Notes: generated from the letters alone by a model not told the origin. Counted from the first letter of the stretch, positions 10,945 through 20,045 are shown. The stretch is 64,000 nucleotides of DNA from Desulfovibrio sp. (GCA_022839785.1 JALHJW010000004.1:132861-196860), one strand, 5' to 3'. Translations and numbers: made by a program.

Positions 10945-11026
10945 CGCCTTCCCTGCGGCCTGACGCCCGCAACCGGCCCCCCGCACGGGGGAATACCTAA
11001 TGCCGCCCTGCCCGCTGGCAAGGGGG

Positions 11027-13324
11027 TCACGCGAATTCGACAATGGTCTTGCCGTCGCCCCCTTCTTCCTCGGATGCCAGGAAGAAGTGCGCGACAGCCG
11101 GAAAATCCTTCAAAAAGACATGCACCTCGCGCCTGAGCGCGCCGCTGCCTTTGCCGTGGACGACCTCCACGTGCGACCGGCCCTTCAGCAGGGCCTGATC
11201 CAGAAAACGGGCAAGCTCCGACAATGCGGCGTCCGCACGGAAGCCGCGGATGTCGAGCGTGAGACGCTCGCCACCTTCGGCGCGCACCGTGACGGACGCC
11301 GGAACGGATGCCTTGGGGGACGTTGCGGACTTGCCGAGATCGCCTGCCTCCACCCAGAGGGAGACGCCGCCGATGTCCAGCTTGACCTGGCCGCGTTTGG
11401 GGTCTTTGCCCAGCACAGTGCCGAGCTTATCCCATGATAAATACCGCACCTTATCCCCGATGGCAAGATCGGCCAGGGACAGGGTCTCGCCCGGCGCGGG
11501 TTGCGGACGGTCCGCGCCCGCGACCTCCTCACGGGCCTTGGCCAGTTCGGCCAGGGCCTTCTTGCGTTCCAGCCTGCCCTCGCGCCAAGCGCGCATGATT
11601 TCCTGGGAGGTGGCCTGCAGCCGTTCCAGGGCGACACGCTTCTCTTTTTCGTAGCGCTCTTCGAGCCGCTGGCGCTTGTCCGCGGTCTTTTTCTGCTCGC
11701 GCCGCAGGCCCGCAACCTCCTTCTCGCGCTCCACGGCCAGCTCGTTGAGCCGGGTGAGCACGCGGGAGGAGTCGCCGCCCTCCATGAGCAGATTCTGCTC
11801 GGCGCGCCTGAGGATCTCCTCGGGCAGGCCGTGTTCGCGCGCCACGTCAAGGGCGATGGAGGCCCCGGCCTGGTCGTAGGCCAGCTTGAAGAGCGGGCGC
11901 TTGGTGGCGGGGTCGAAGAGCACGGAGGCCGAACGCACCAGGGGATTGGTCAGGCCGTAGGCCTTGAGCCCCGGAAAATGCGTGGCGCAGGCGCAGACGG
12001 CGCCGCGCTCCATGATGCTGTCCACCACGGCCTGGGCCAGGGCAGCGCCCTGGGCCGGGTCCGTGCCCGCGCCGAACTCGTCGAGGATGACCAGGGCCGA
12101 GGCGTCCACCTGCTCCCAGACGCGGGAGAGCGACCGGATCTGGGCCGTGAAGGTGGACAGGTGTTCCTCCAGGCTCTGTTCGTCGCCCAGAAAGGCGAAT
12201 ATCTTCCTGAAGCGCGGCAGGCTGGAGCCCTCGTCCACGGCCACGGGCAGGCCGGACAGGGCCATCAGGGCGGAAATTCCCAGGGTCTTGAGGCAGACGG
12301 TCTTGCCGCCGGCGTTGCCGCCGCTGACGATGAGCGCGAGCTGGCCGTCCAGCAGTTCGATGTCCTGTGGCGTGGCGGCCTCGCCCGCGAGCGCCAGCAG
12401 CGGATGGCGGGCGCGCGCCAGCCGCACGGGATCGCCGTCCCTGGGCAGCAGGATGCTTCCGTCCATGTCCGCGGCAAGCCGCGCCTTGGCCAAAAGGAAA
12501 TCCACCTCGGCCAGCATGGACGCGGTGGCCCGCACCGCGTCCAGTTCCTGGCGCACGTAGGAGGTCAGCAGGACCAGGACCTTGCGCTCTTCCTCGCGTT
12601 CCTCCTGCTTCAACTCCTGCAGGCGGTTGTTCACGTCCACCAGGAACAGGGGCTCGAAGTAGCAGGTCTCGCCGGTCTGCGAATAGTCGTGGATGATGCC
12701 GGGCAGGCGGTTCTTGAAGCTGGTCTTCAGCGGCACCACGAAGCGGTCCGAGGAGATGGTCATGTAGTCCTCCTGCAGGAAGGCCGAGAGCCCTTCCTTC
12801 TGGAGGAAATCCTTGACCCGCTTGGTGCATGCCTGGTTGATGGAGCGTATCTCCGCGCGCACGGAAAAGAGCTCGGGCGAACTTTCGTCCTTCAGCCTGC
12901 CGTCGGGGTCGAGGCAGCGCCGCAGGCCCGCGGACGTGGTCTCCGGATGGGGCGCGCCATGCACCAGGGCCGCGAGCAGGTCCCAGCCGCGCGCGGCGTG
13001 TTGCTCCAGCGTCTGGCGCACGTTGCGGGCGGTGGCCAGGACGTCGCGCAGGGCCACCAGGGCGTCCGGGTCGAGGACGGCATGGGGTGAGCCGAGAAAG
13101 GCCAGGAGTCCGGAGATGTCGGGCCAGGCGGCCAGGGAGACGCCGCCCTCCGCGCGCCAGGCCAGGGCCTGGGCGGCCAGCTGCGCCGTCCGGCGCAGCT
13201 CCTCCTCGTCGGCCATGGGCGCGGCCGTGCGGCAACGCGCGCGTCCGGCCTCGGACACGGCGCGTTCCGCCAGGGCGTCCAACGCCTTGGGGAATTCAAG
13301 AAGATGAAATGTTCGGCGTTCCAT
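11027..13324 (-). CDS. mutS2: Endonuclease MutS2
   Basis: MutS2 is a MutS-family ATPase linked to suppression of recombination and to rescue of collided ribosomes. The 765-residue product has a helical clamp region and a Walker A motif at about residue 335 (GGNAGGKTVCLKT, with GGNA in place of the more usual GPNT). It also has Walker B (LVILDEFGAGTDP), a long coiled coil at about 500-600 and a C-terminal Smr nuclease domain (LDIRGFRADAALSEL and VVHGKGSGALR). It lies 25 bp after the yqeY-like gene; no strong ribosome site is seen. Confidence 0.95.
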   Translation of the reverse strand: MERRTFHLLEFPKALDALAERAVSEAGRARCRTAAPMADEEELRRTAQLAAQALAWRAEGGVSLAAWPDISGLLAFLGSPHAVLDPDALVALRDVLATARNVRQTLEQHAARGWDLLAALVHGAPHPETTSAGLRRCLDPDGRLKDESSPELFSVRAEIRSINQACTKRVKDFLQKEGLSAFLQEDYMTISSDRFVVPLKTSFKNRLPGIIHDYSQTGETCYFEPLFLVDVNNRLQELKQEEREEERKVLVLLTSYVRQELDAVRATASMLAEVDFLLAKARLAADMDGSILLPRDGDPVRLARARHPLLALAGEAATPQDIELLDGQLALIVSGGNAGGKTVCLKTLGISALMALSGLPVAVDEGSSLPRFRKIFAFLGDEQSLEEHLSTFTAQIRSLSRVWEQVDASALVILDEFGAGTDPAQGAALAQAVVDSIMERGAVCACATHFPGLKAYGLTNPLVRSASVLFDPATKRPLFKLAYDQAGASIALDVAREHGLPEEILRRAEQNLLMEGGDSSRVLTRLNELAVEREKEVAGLRREQKKTADKRQRLEERYEKEKRVALERLQATSQEIMRAWREGRLERKKALAELAKAREEVAGADRPQPAPGETLSLADLAIGDKVRYLSWDKLGTVLGKDPKRGQVKLDIGGVSLWVEAGDLGKSATSPKASVPASVTVRAEGGERLTLDIRGFRADAALSELARFLDQALLKGRSHVEVVHGKGSGALRREVHVFLKDFPAVAHFFLASEEEGGDGKTIVEFA

Positions 13325-13349
13325 GAACGGCGCGGCGGACGGACCGCGA

Positions 13350-13793
13350 TCAGGCGAGGCGGGCGCGGACCGCGGCGCTGGCCTTGGCGCCGTCGATGGC
13401 GCCCTTGTGCGCGGCCATGAGCGCCTTCATCACCGCGCCCATGTCCTTCATGCCGCTCGCCCCGACCTGGGCCACGGCCGCGTCGACGGCGGCCGCCAAC
13501 TCGGCGTCGGAAAGCTGCCGGGGCAGGTAGGCTTCCAGAATGGCCAGCTCGGCGTGTTCCTTGGCCGAGAGGTCGGTGCGGCCCGCGGCGTCGAACTGCT
13601 CGATGGATTCCTTGCGCTGCTTGGCCTGGCGGCCGATGACCTCAAGCACGTCGTCGTCGGAAAGCTCGCGCAGCAACTCCACCTGACGGTTCTTGAGCGC
13701 CGCCTTCAGCATCCGCAGGGTGCCGACGCGGGTTTCTTCCTTGGCCTTGTAGGCGACGAGAAAGTCGGATTCGATGGTCTTCTGCAGGCTCAT
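13350..13793 (-). CDS. GatB/YqeY domain-containing protein
   Basis: This 147-residue protein has the YqeY fold shared with the tail of GatB, which is implicated in tRNA-dependent amidation; the stand-alone proteins have no firmly defined role. Typical features are the N-terminal KTIESDFLVAYKAKEETRVGTLRMLKAALKN stretch (shown by its ends only in function), the YLPRQLSDAEL motif and the C-terminal GASGMKDMGAVMKAL. The ATG at 13793 gives the family length. Long upstream in-frame sequence is not family-like. It sits between rpsU and mutS2 in the macromolecular synthesis operon. Confidence 0.9.
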   Translation of the reverse strand: MSLQKTIESDFLVAYKAKEETRVGTLRMLKAALKNRQVELLRELSDDDVLEVIGRQAKQRKESIEQFDAAGRTDLSAKEHAELAILEAYLPRQLSDAELAAAVDAAVAQVGASGMKDMGAVMKALMAAHKGAIDGAKASAAVRARLA

Positions 13794-13905
13794 GAGGATT
13801 CCGTCCGTTGTTGGAGTCCGCGTTGCGCCCCGCCCGGACGCCAAAAGAACTGCGCGGCGGCAGAAGCCGGAACCCGGCCCCGCCCGCCGCAGGCGGTGGA
13901 CGTGA

Positions 13906-13933
13906 TCCGGGGCGCGCATCCGCGCGCCCCGGA
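13906..13933. other. GC-rich hairpin between rpsU and yqeY
   Basis: An 11-bp perfect inverted repeat (13906-13916 with 13923-13933, 6-nt loop) lies about 10 bases after the rpsU stop. No T-tract follows on either strand, so it is more likely an mRNA-processing or stability element than a terminator. Confidence 0.5.
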
Positions 13934-13942
13934 GCGAATTTC

Positions 13943-14143
13943 CTAGGACATGTTCATCTTGCGCATCTTCTTGAGAAGACGCTTGCGGGCGGCGGCTTTC
14001 TTCTTCTTGCGCTGCACGCTGGGCTTTTCGTAATGCTGGCGCTTCTTCAGCTCGGACAGAACGCCCGCCTTTTCGATCTGCTTCTTGAAGCGGCGCAACG
14101 CGATGTCGAAGTTGTCGCTGTCGTCGAGAATGACTCCGGGCAA
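13943..14143 (-). CDS. rpsU: 30S ribosomal protein bS21
   Basis: This small-subunit protein of 66 residues is rich in lysine and arginine, with the family patterns FDIALRRFKKQIEKAGVL and KKRQHYEKPSVQRKKKK. The start is a TTG at 14143 (product begins MPGVILDD), supported by GGGGAGGTG six to seven bases upstream. A longer ORF starting at 14344 crosses a terminator and the neighbouring gene's end. It is the first gene of the rpsU-yqeY-mutS2-dnaG-rpoD series. Confidence 0.95.
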   Translation of the reverse strand: MPGVILDDSDNFDIALRRFKKQIEKAGVLSELKKRQHYEKPSVQRKKKKAAARKRLLKKMRKMNMS

Positions 14144-14255
14144 AGGAATCACCTCCCCGTAATGATTTCTTCTTCCCGCAAGGGAAGGATGGTTTTGGTA
14201 CCCCACTCCCCGCTGCAAGGCAAGCCTTTTCCCGCCAGGGTCCCGGCCGGAGTGC

Positions 14256-14288
14256 AAAAAAAGCGGCCCGCGGATTCCCGCGGGCCGC
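14256..14288 (-). terminator. Rho-independent terminator after the small membrane protein gene
   Basis: An 11-bp perfect GC stem (14263-14273 with 14278-14288, 4-nt loop) is followed on the minus strand by seven T residues. It separates the hup and small-membrane-protein unit from rpsU. Confidence 0.9.
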
Positions 14289-14309
14289 CGGAACTGCAAG
14301 GCGCGCGAA

Positions 14310-14492
14310 CTAGTGGTGATGGCCTTCCTTGTGCTGGCAGACATCCCACAGGGTCTTCATGACGGCAAGGCCGAGGCCGGTGCCGATGATGCCCAGGACC
14401 GCATAGAGGACGCCGAAGAAGACGAAATGATCAGGCATCCACCAGGGAAGGTCCCAAGGAAGCGGGCTGTGTACGGTTTCGCCGGGAATCAT
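14310..14492 (-). CDS. Small single-pass membrane protein of unknown function
   Basis: The 60-residue product begins MIPGETVHSPLPWDLPWWMP, has one glycine-rich membrane helix at about 22-46 and ends with a histidine-rich tail (CQHKEGHHH). I do not recognise a family. Its ATG lies 34 bp after hup and is preceded by GGAGG, and a strong terminator follows it, so it looks like a real gene cotranscribed with hup. The Cys/His tail could bind metal or heme, but this is speculation. Confidence 0.72.
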   Translation of the reverse strand: MIPGETVHSPLPWDLPWWMPDHFVFFGVLYAVLGIIGTGLGLAVMKTLWDVCQHKEGHHH

Positions 14493-14526
14493 GGCAACCT
14501 CCGATTCGGGTCAGGATTGCGGAGCG

Positions 14527-14799
14527 TTACTTCACGGCGTCCTTGAGGAGCTTGCCGGGACGGAACTTCACGACCTTGGTGGCGGGGATGGTGATGGCCT
14601 TGCCGGTGCGGGGGTTCCGGCCGGTGCGGGCCTTGCGCTCTTCGACGACGAAGGTGCCGAAGCCGGTCAGGGTCAACTTGCCTTCCTTGACCAGGGTGGC
14701 CTCGACGGCCTCCAGGAAGGCGTTCAGCGCACGCTCGGCGTTGGCCTTGGTGGTGGAAGCCTTGTCCGCGATTTTGGCAACCAGTTCAGCCTTGGTCAT
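14527..14799 (-). CDS. hup: DNA-binding protein HU family
   Basis: This is a histone-like nucleoid protein that bends and compacts DNA as a dimer. The 90-residue product begins MTKAELVAKIADKA and has the dimerisation helices and the beta-arm motif (GRNPRTGKAITIPA) containing the conserved RNP tip. It ends KVVKFRPGKLLKDAVK. The ATG at 14799 follows AAGGAG. The gene has its own upstream region of about 270 bp. Confidence 0.97.
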   Translation of the reverse strand: MTKAELVAKIADKASTTKANAERALNAFLEAVEATLVKEGKLTLTGFGTFVVEERKARTGRNPRTGKAITIPATKVVKFRPGKLLKDAVK

Positions 14800-15037
14800 C
14801 TCTCCACTCCTTTTTTTGCTGAAAAATGACACACCCACGTCCCTGCGGGACCGAAATTTAGAGGCTGCACGAACACTGTGCAACCACATCCCCTTCTTCC
14901 CCCTCGAAGGGCGCGCCAGTCACCGTACGACGGTGCCTCGCACTGTTTGGGCACGTTAGCCGAAAGGCTATACCGTGTCCAGAGCAGGATGGCCGAAAAA
15001 TCGCTTCACACGCGGCTTCCGCCATCTTTCGTCTGGT

Positions 15038-15066
15038 CCTAGAGCAATTTTTCCCAGGCAAGTCAA
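15038..15066 (-). promoter_or_regulatory. Candidate promoter of hup
   Basis: On the minus strand, TTGACT is followed after 17 bases by TCTAGG, about 240 bases upstream of the hup start. The -10 match is weak. The remainder of the 274-bp gap (14800-15073) holds a small hairpin, TAGCC-gaaa-GGCTA, near 14958-14971, and nothing else I recognise. Confidence 0.35.
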
Positions 15067-15073
15067 GTCGGAA

Positions 15074-15874
15074 TCACGCGAAAATACGCCCGGAAAGCCA
15101 CATAAAATCCCCCACGGACAGGTCTTCGGGGCGTGCCTCGGGCCGGATGCCCCGTTCGCCCAGCCCCTCTTCAAGGTCCCTGTTCCATGTTGATTTGAAT
15201 ATCGATTTCAATTGCTTGCGCCTTTTCTGGAAGCACGCCGCAAGACAGCGGGACAGGGCGTGCGGATGTTTTGGAAGCTCCTCCGCAGGCCGCGGAACAA
15301 ATTCGAGGACAGCCGAATCAATTTTCGGTTGCGGCCTGAAAACTTGCGGCGGAACCCTGAACAGAAGCCTGGGCCGGGCGAAAGCCTGGAGCCAGACCGA
15401 GAGCGCTCCGTACTCCTTGCCGCCCGGAGTCGCGGCGATGCGGCGGCCGACCTCGTACTGGACCATGAAGACCGCCCTGCTCCATCCCCGGGCGCGGTGC
15501 ACGATCTCCCAGAGCATGGGCGAGGCCACGTTGTAGGGCAGGTTGCCGATGAGCCTGAGCCCCGGCAGGGCCGCCAGACCCTCCCAGGCGAAGGTCAGGC
15601 CGTCGCCCAGCACGACCTGGACCTCGGGCAGACGGGTCTTCAGTTCGCGCGCCAGGTCACGGTCCTTTTCCAAAGCCAGGAGCGGACGCGCCCCGAGCGC
15701 CAGGAGATGTTGCGTCAATGCTCCCCGTCCTGGGCCGATCTCCAGGACCGGCCCCTCTCCAGGCCCCAGGGTCGAGGCGATGCGCCGGGCCATGTTGACG
15801 TCGAAGAGGAAATTCTGGCCCAGGCTGCGTTTGGCGAAGACGCGGCGGCCCGGACCGGAGACAGGGTCATTCAT
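15074..15874 (-). CDS. rsmA: 16S rRNA (adenine1518-N6/adenine1519-N6)-dimethyltransferase RsmA
   Basis: RsmA dimethylates two adjacent adenines at the 3' end of 16S rRNA, a late step in small-subunit maturation. The 266-residue product has the SAM-binding motif VLEIGPGRGALTQHLL at about 43-58, the NLPYNVASPML catalytic motif and the C-terminal helical domain. SLGQNFLFD near the N-terminus is typical. The ATG overlaps the end of the trehalose-phosphate synthase gene by 8 bp, so translation is probably coupled. Confidence 0.96.
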   Translation of the reverse strand: MNDPVSGPGRRVFAKRSLGQNFLFDVNMARRIASTLGPGEGPVLEIGPGRGALTQHLLALGARPLLALEKDRDLARELKTRLPEVQVVLGDGLTFAWEGLAALPGLRLIGNLPYNVASPMLWEIVHRARGWSRAVFMVQYEVGRRIAATPGGKEYGALSVWLQAFARPRLLFRVPPQVFRPQPKIDSAVLEFVPRPAEELPKHPHALSRCLAACFQKRRKQLKSIFKSTWNRDLEEGLGERGIRPEARPEDLSVGDFMWLSGRIFA

Positions 15875-17348
15875 AGGCGGGTTTCCTGAAGTCCACGGTT
15901 TCCTGGGGAAAGTCGTCCAAGTGGCGCGAGAAGGCGGCCTGCAGGAAGGAGTCGACCCACCAGTAGATGTTGTTGCGGCGGACCGAGTCCCTGAGCCTGC
16001 CCATGCGCGCGCGGCGCTCCCTGCCGTCCATGAAGCAGGCCCGCCGGATGGCCTTGGCCGTGCCCTCCACGTCGTAGGGGTTGACCAGCACGGCCCCGAC
16101 CTTTTGGAGTTGCGTCGCCGCCCCGGCGAACTCCGAAAGGAAGAGCACCCCGCTCTCCATGACGTTGGCGGCGCAGTATTCCTTGGCCACCAGGTTCATG
16201 CCGTCGCGCAGGGGGGTGACCAGGGCCATGTCCGCGGCGCGGTAGTAGGCGGTCAGTTCGCTGCGCGGCAGGTTGCGGTACTGGTAGTGGATCGGGCTCC
16301 AGCCCGGCCGGGTGAACTGGCCGTTGATCTCGCCCACGAGTTGCTCGATCTCGTTCTTGAGCGCCGAGTATTCGGGGATTTCCTCGCGGCTGGGCACGGC
16401 GATCTGCACGAAAGTCATCTTCTCCTGCAACTCGGGATGGGAGAGGAAGAGCTGCCGGATGGCCCGGAGCCGTTCCGGGATGCCCTTGGTGTAGTCCATG
16501 CGATCCACGCCCAGGATGATCCGGCGGTGGCGCAGGGCCTCCCGGATTTCCTCGGCTCTGCGGACCACCTCCCTGTCCGTTGCCAGTCCCGCGAAACTGT
16601 TGAAGTCGATGCTGATGGGGAACGAGCCGACCCTGATCTGGCGGTTCTTCCAGGCGATGGAGACGATGTTGCCGCGCCCCGCCACCCGGATGCCGGGAAC
16701 GAGCGCCTCCATGCAGGCCACGAAGTTGCGGCGGTCGCGCAGGGTCTGGAAGCCCACCAGGTCGTACTCCAGCAGGGCGCGGATGATTTTGCCGCGCCAG
16801 GGGAGCTTGAGGAAGATGTCCGGCGGGGGGAAGGGAATGTGCAGGAAGAAGCCGCACTGCCGCTCCACGCCCATGTTGCGCAGCACAAAGGCCATGTGCA
16901 TGAGGTGGTAGTCATGCACCCAGATGTAGTCCGAGGGGCGGCTGTGGCGGGCCGTGGCCTCGGCGAAGCGCAGGTTCACGTCGAGATAGCTGCGCCAGTA
17001 GTCCGGCTGGAAATTGCAGCGCGAGGGCAGGTCGTGGAACAGGGGCCAGACGATCTCGTTGGAAAAGCCGTGGTAGTAGCCCGCGATGTCCTTCTCATCC
17101 AGGAAGACAGGGCGCAGATCGTAACCCGCGTCGCGCGAGAAATCCTCCAGGAGCGGAGCCAGCTCCGCGTCCGCCGCGGCCCCGGCCCAGCCTATCCACA
17201 GGCCGCCGCGGTTCATGAGCACCGGAGCGAGGGCGGTCACGAGCCCGCCGCTGCCCGCCGTGACCGTCCAGCGTCCCTCCTGCCGGGAGAGGGAAATGGG
17301 CAGGCGGTTGGAGACCACCACGAGACGGGTGGCGCAGGAGTTGCTCAT
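15867..17348 (-). CDS. otsA: Trehalose-6-phosphate synthase (GT20 family)
   Basis: This enzyme joins UDP-glucose or ADP-glucose to glucose-6-phosphate in compatible-solute synthesis. The 493-residue product has the GT20 signatures VVSNRLPISL, WVHDYHLM, GVDRMDYTKGIPERLRA and TPLRDGMNLVAKEY. No OtsB phosphatase is fused or adjacent, so the phosphatase must be elsewhere. A glucosylglycerol-phosphate synthase cannot be excluded, because the families are close. ATGs at 17354 and 17348 are two codons apart; GAGG is best spaced for 17348. Confidence 0.88.
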   Translation of the reverse strand: MSNSCATRLVVVSNRLPISLSRQEGRWTVTAGSGGLVTALAPVLMNRGGLWIGWAGAAADAELAPLLEDFSRDAGYDLRPVFLDEKDIAGYYHGFSNEIVWPLFHDLPSRCNFQPDYWRSYLDVNLRFAEATARHSRPSDYIWVHDYHLMHMAFVLRNMGVERQCGFFLHIPFPPPDIFLKLPWRGKIIRALLEYDLVGFQTLRDRRNFVACMEALVPGIRVAGRGNIVSIAWKNRQIRVGSFPISIDFNSFAGLATDREVVRRAEEIREALRHRRIILGVDRMDYTKGIPERLRAIRQLFLSHPELQEKMTFVQIAVPSREEIPEYSALKNEIEQLVGEINGQFTRPGWSPIHYQYRNLPRSELTAYYRAADMALVTPLRDGMNLVAKEYCAANVMESGVLFLSEFAGAATQLQKVGAVLVNPYDVEGTAKAIRRACFMDGRERRARMGRLRDSVRRNNIYWWVDSFLQAAFSRHLDDFPQETVDFRKPAYE

Positions 17349-17458
17349 CGTCATCCTCGTGGTTGGGGTGGCTGAAAGAACTCCGATTCCGCCATGGTAG
17401 ACTGCATGGCGCGTCAGGGCAACCCGCTTCGGGACGGAACCGCCCGGAACGTCCCGGA

Positions 17459-17992
17459 TCAGAGGCTGGTCTTTTTCCGGAGGATGCGCAGGGCGCGGCG
17501 GCGGCGGTAATTGCGGATCAGGGGCAGGGAGACGAAGTAGGAGGCCACGGCGCAGGGGATGCCGATAATTGTGCCGCCGATGAACATGACCACCAGTCCC
17601 TTCCAGCTCACGGCCGCGAGTTGCGCGGCCGCGGCGTGCAGATTGTCGAAGCTGATGTCGAGACAGAGGTCGCCGAAGGGGGAGAAGAGGCTGCCGACCT
17701 TGAACTCGATGATGTAGAAGATGACCCAGTTCAAGGGATTGGATATCCAGGTCGCGGCAAAGGCCGCCACCTTGCTGCCGCGCAGCAGGACGGAAAGGAT
17801 CAGGGCCGCGGCGATCTGCAACGGAAAGAGCGGGATGGCGGGCAGCCACCCGGAAAAGACGCCGCAGGCCACGCCCCGGGCCACCACCTCCGGCTCGGCG
17901 CGCACGCGCAGCACCTTCAGCCAGTAGAACTTGGCCGCTCGCTTCAGGCGCTCCGCAATGCCCTTGCCGTCTCTGCCGTTGCCGTTGGCCAC
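17459..17992 (-). CDS. DUF2062 membrane protein
   Basis: This 177-residue inner-membrane protein has the DUF2062 pattern: a short amphipathic N-terminus, then hydrophobic segments around 38-70 (GVACGVFSGWLPAIPLFPLQ), 75-95 (TWISNPLNWVIFYIIEF) and 130-155. A basic tail (NYRRRRALRILRKKTSL) stays in the cytoplasm. The function is unknown; relatives sit near glycosyltransferases and cell-envelope genes. It lies 12 bp downstream of the second EF-G gene and about 110 bp upstream of otsA. Confidence 0.82.
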   Translation of the reverse strand: MANGNGRDGKGIAERLKRAAKFYWLKVLRVRAEPEVVARGVACGVFSGWLPAIPLFPLQIAAALILSVLLRGSKVAAFAATWISNPLNWVIFYIIEFKVGSLFSPFGDLCLDISFDNLHAAAAQLAAVSWKGLVVMFIGGTIIGIPCAVASYFVSLPLIRNYRRRRALRILRKKTSL

Positions 17993-18004
17993 CGTCGTCC
18001 TGTC

Positions 18005-20044
18005 CTACCCGAGCACGTCGAAGCGTTCGAAACGCATCACCATGCCCGCCCTGCCCTGCGTGGCCGAACGCAAGTCCGTGGAAAAGCCGAAAAGCCCGGA
18101 AAGCGGGGCCAGGGCCTGGACCGTCTTCTGTCCGGCGTGGTCGAACATGTTGTCGATCTTGGCTCCCTTGCTGCCGAAGAGGCCGATGACGTCGCCCACG
18201 AACTCGGCCGGGGCCGAGACCTCGACCTTCATGATCGGTTCGAGGACCGCGGGAGCCGCCTTGGCCAGCGCCTCCTTGAGGGCCATGGCCGCGGCCAGGC
18301 GGAAGCCGACGTCGGTTTCGCGCTTCTCCTTGCCGCCCATTTCCGTCACGCGCACACGCACGTCGCAGACCGGATAGCCCAGCGCGCCGCTCTGCAAGCC
18401 GTCCTTGACGCCCTCCGCCACGGCCGTGGCGAAGGCCGGGGGCCAGACCGTCGTGTCGCACTCGAAAACCACGTCGTGGCCCTTGCCGCGCGTGCGGGGC
18501 TCCACCGAAAGCGCCACGCGGCCGTAGTGCTGCTGCTCGCCGAGCAGCTTGTCGAACTCGGCCGAGGCCGCGGCGCTGGCCGAGACGGTTTCCATGCGCA
18601 CCACCTGCGGCCGTCCGGCGCGGGGGCGCACGCCGTATTCGCGGCCCAGCCGCTCCAGCACGACCTCCAGGTGCAGCTCGCCCATGCCCGAAAGCAGGAG
18701 CTGCCCGGTCTCCTCATCCTGTTCCAGGGCCAGGGTGGGGTCTTCGAGCAGGAAATGGCCCAAGGCCTCCCGCAGCTTGTCCCCTTCTTCAGAGTTGCGC
18801 GGCTCGATGGCCAGGGAGATGACCGGGGCGTAGGACTCGATGCGCTCCAGAAGCACGGGCGCGGCGCGCAGGCAGATCGTGTCGCCGGTGCGCGCAAAGC
18901 GCATCCCGGCCACGGCCACGATGTCGCCAGCCACGGCGCTGTCCAGTTTCTCCTTGCGGTCGGCGTGCATGCGGAAGAGGCGCGCCACGCGTTCGTCCTT
19001 GTCCTGCGCGGAGTTGTAGGTCTCCTGTCCGGCGGTGATGGCGCCCGAATAGACGCGCAGGTAGACGTGCTTGCGCCCGCCCTCCATGCTCACCTTGAAG
19101 GCCAGGGCGGCCAGGGGGCCGGACGGGTTCGGGGCGAGGATCGTCATATCCTTGCTGCGCGGGTCCAGGCCCTGCACCGGAGGCACGTCCAGGGGGCTGG
19201 GCAGGTAGTCGCGCACCGCATCCAACACCGGCTGCACGCCGATGTTGCGCAGGGCGGAACCGGCCAGCACGGGCGTCAGCCGAAGCGCCAGAGTGGCCCT
19301 GCGGATGGCGGCGCGCACCTCCTCCTCGGCGGGGGGCTCGCCGGAAAGATAGCGTTCGAAGAACTCCTCGTCCTCCTCGGCCAGGGTTTCGAGCATGCGC
19401 TCGCGCCATGGCGCGGCGGCAGCGGCCTCGTCCCCGGTCAGAGGGCTGCGATGCGGCGTGGCTCCTTGATCGTCCTGGTCGAAGCCGATGCGCTGCCACG
19501 CGACCAGATCGAAGACGGCCGAAAATTCCGGGCCGTCTCCGTGAGGGATCACGATGGGCAGGGGCGTGGCTCCAAGACGGGAACGCATGGCCTCAAGCAC
19601 GGCGGCGAAGTCCGCTCCGGGGCGGTCCATCTTGTTCACGAAGGCCAGCTTGGGCACGTGGTGCTTCATGGATTGACGCCAGACCGTCTCGCTCTGCGGC
19701 TCCACCCCGGCCACGGCGCAGAACACGCCCACCGCGCCGTCGAGCACGCGCAGGGAGCGCTCAACCTCGATGGTGAAGTCCACGTGGCCCGGCGTGTCGA
19801 TGATGTTGATGCGCGTCTCGCCCCACTGGCAATGAGTGCAGGCCGACGCGATGGTGATGCCCCGCTCCTGCTCCTCGGGCATGAAATCCATGGTGGCCGT
19901 GCCCTCGTGGACCTCGCCCATGCGGTGGATGCGGCCGGTGTAGAAGAGGATGCGCTCGGTGAGCGTGGTCTTGCCCGCGTCGATGTGCGCGATGATGCCG
20001 ATGTTCCGGAGAGACCGGGCCGCGTTCCTGGCAGGTTTCGCCAT
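18005..20044 (-). CDS. Elongation factor G-like GTPase (second EF-G)
   Basis: This 679-residue translational GTPase has all EF-G domains. The G motifs are visible as AHIDAGKTT (G1), DTPGHVDFTIEVE (G3) and NKMDRPGAD (G4). GMGELHLEVVLERL marks domain III-IV. It is likely an EF-G2 or EF-G paralog and not the ribosomal-operon fusA, because no str-operon genes are nearby. The ATG at 20044 follows GGGGAG and lies just past the upstream gene's stop. Whether it acts in translocation or in ribosome recycling cannot be told from the sequence. Confidence 0.9.
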   Translation of the reverse strand: MAKPARNAARSLRNIGIIAHIDAGKTTLTERILFYTGRIHRMGEVHEGTATMDFMPEEQERGITIASACTHCQWGETRINIIDTPGHVDFTIEVERSLRVLDGAVGVFCAVAGVEPQSETVWRQSMKHHVPKLAFVNKMDRPGADFAAVLEAMRSRLGATPLPIVIPHGDGPEFSAVFDLVAWQRIGFDQDDQGATPHRSPLTGDEAAAAAPWRERMLETLAEEDEEFFERYLSGEPPAEEEVRAAIRRATLALRLTPVLAGSALRNIGVQPVLDAVRDYLPSPLDVPPVQGLDPRSKDMTILAPNPSGPLAALAFKVSMEGGRKHVYLRVYSGAITAGQETYNSAQDKDERVARLFRMHADRKEKLDSAVAGDIVAVAGMRFARTGDTICLRAAPVLLERIESYAPVISLAIEPRNSEEGDKLREALGHFLLEDPTLALEQDEETGQLLLSGMGELHLEVVLERLGREYGVRPRAGRPQVVRMETVSASAAASAEFDKLLGEQQHYGRVALSVEPRTRGKGHDVVFECDTTVWPPAFATAVAEGVKDGLQSGALGYPVCDVRVRVTEMGGKEKRETDVGFRLAAAMALKEALAKAAPAVLEPIMKVEVSAPAEFVGDVIGLFGSKGAKIDNMFDHAGQKTVQALAPLSGLFGFSTDLRSATQGRAGMVMRFERFDVLG

Positions 20045-20045
20045 G

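Noticed and set aside
13906..13933. Hairpin after rpsU as a true terminator.
   Set aside because: No T-tract; the downstream genes of the macromolecular synthesis operon have no obvious promoter of their own.
17354..18461. N-terminal extension of the trehalose-phosphate synthase frame to 864 codons.
   Set aside because: The extension overlaps the DUF2062 and EF-G genes in another frame and its translation is low-complexity.
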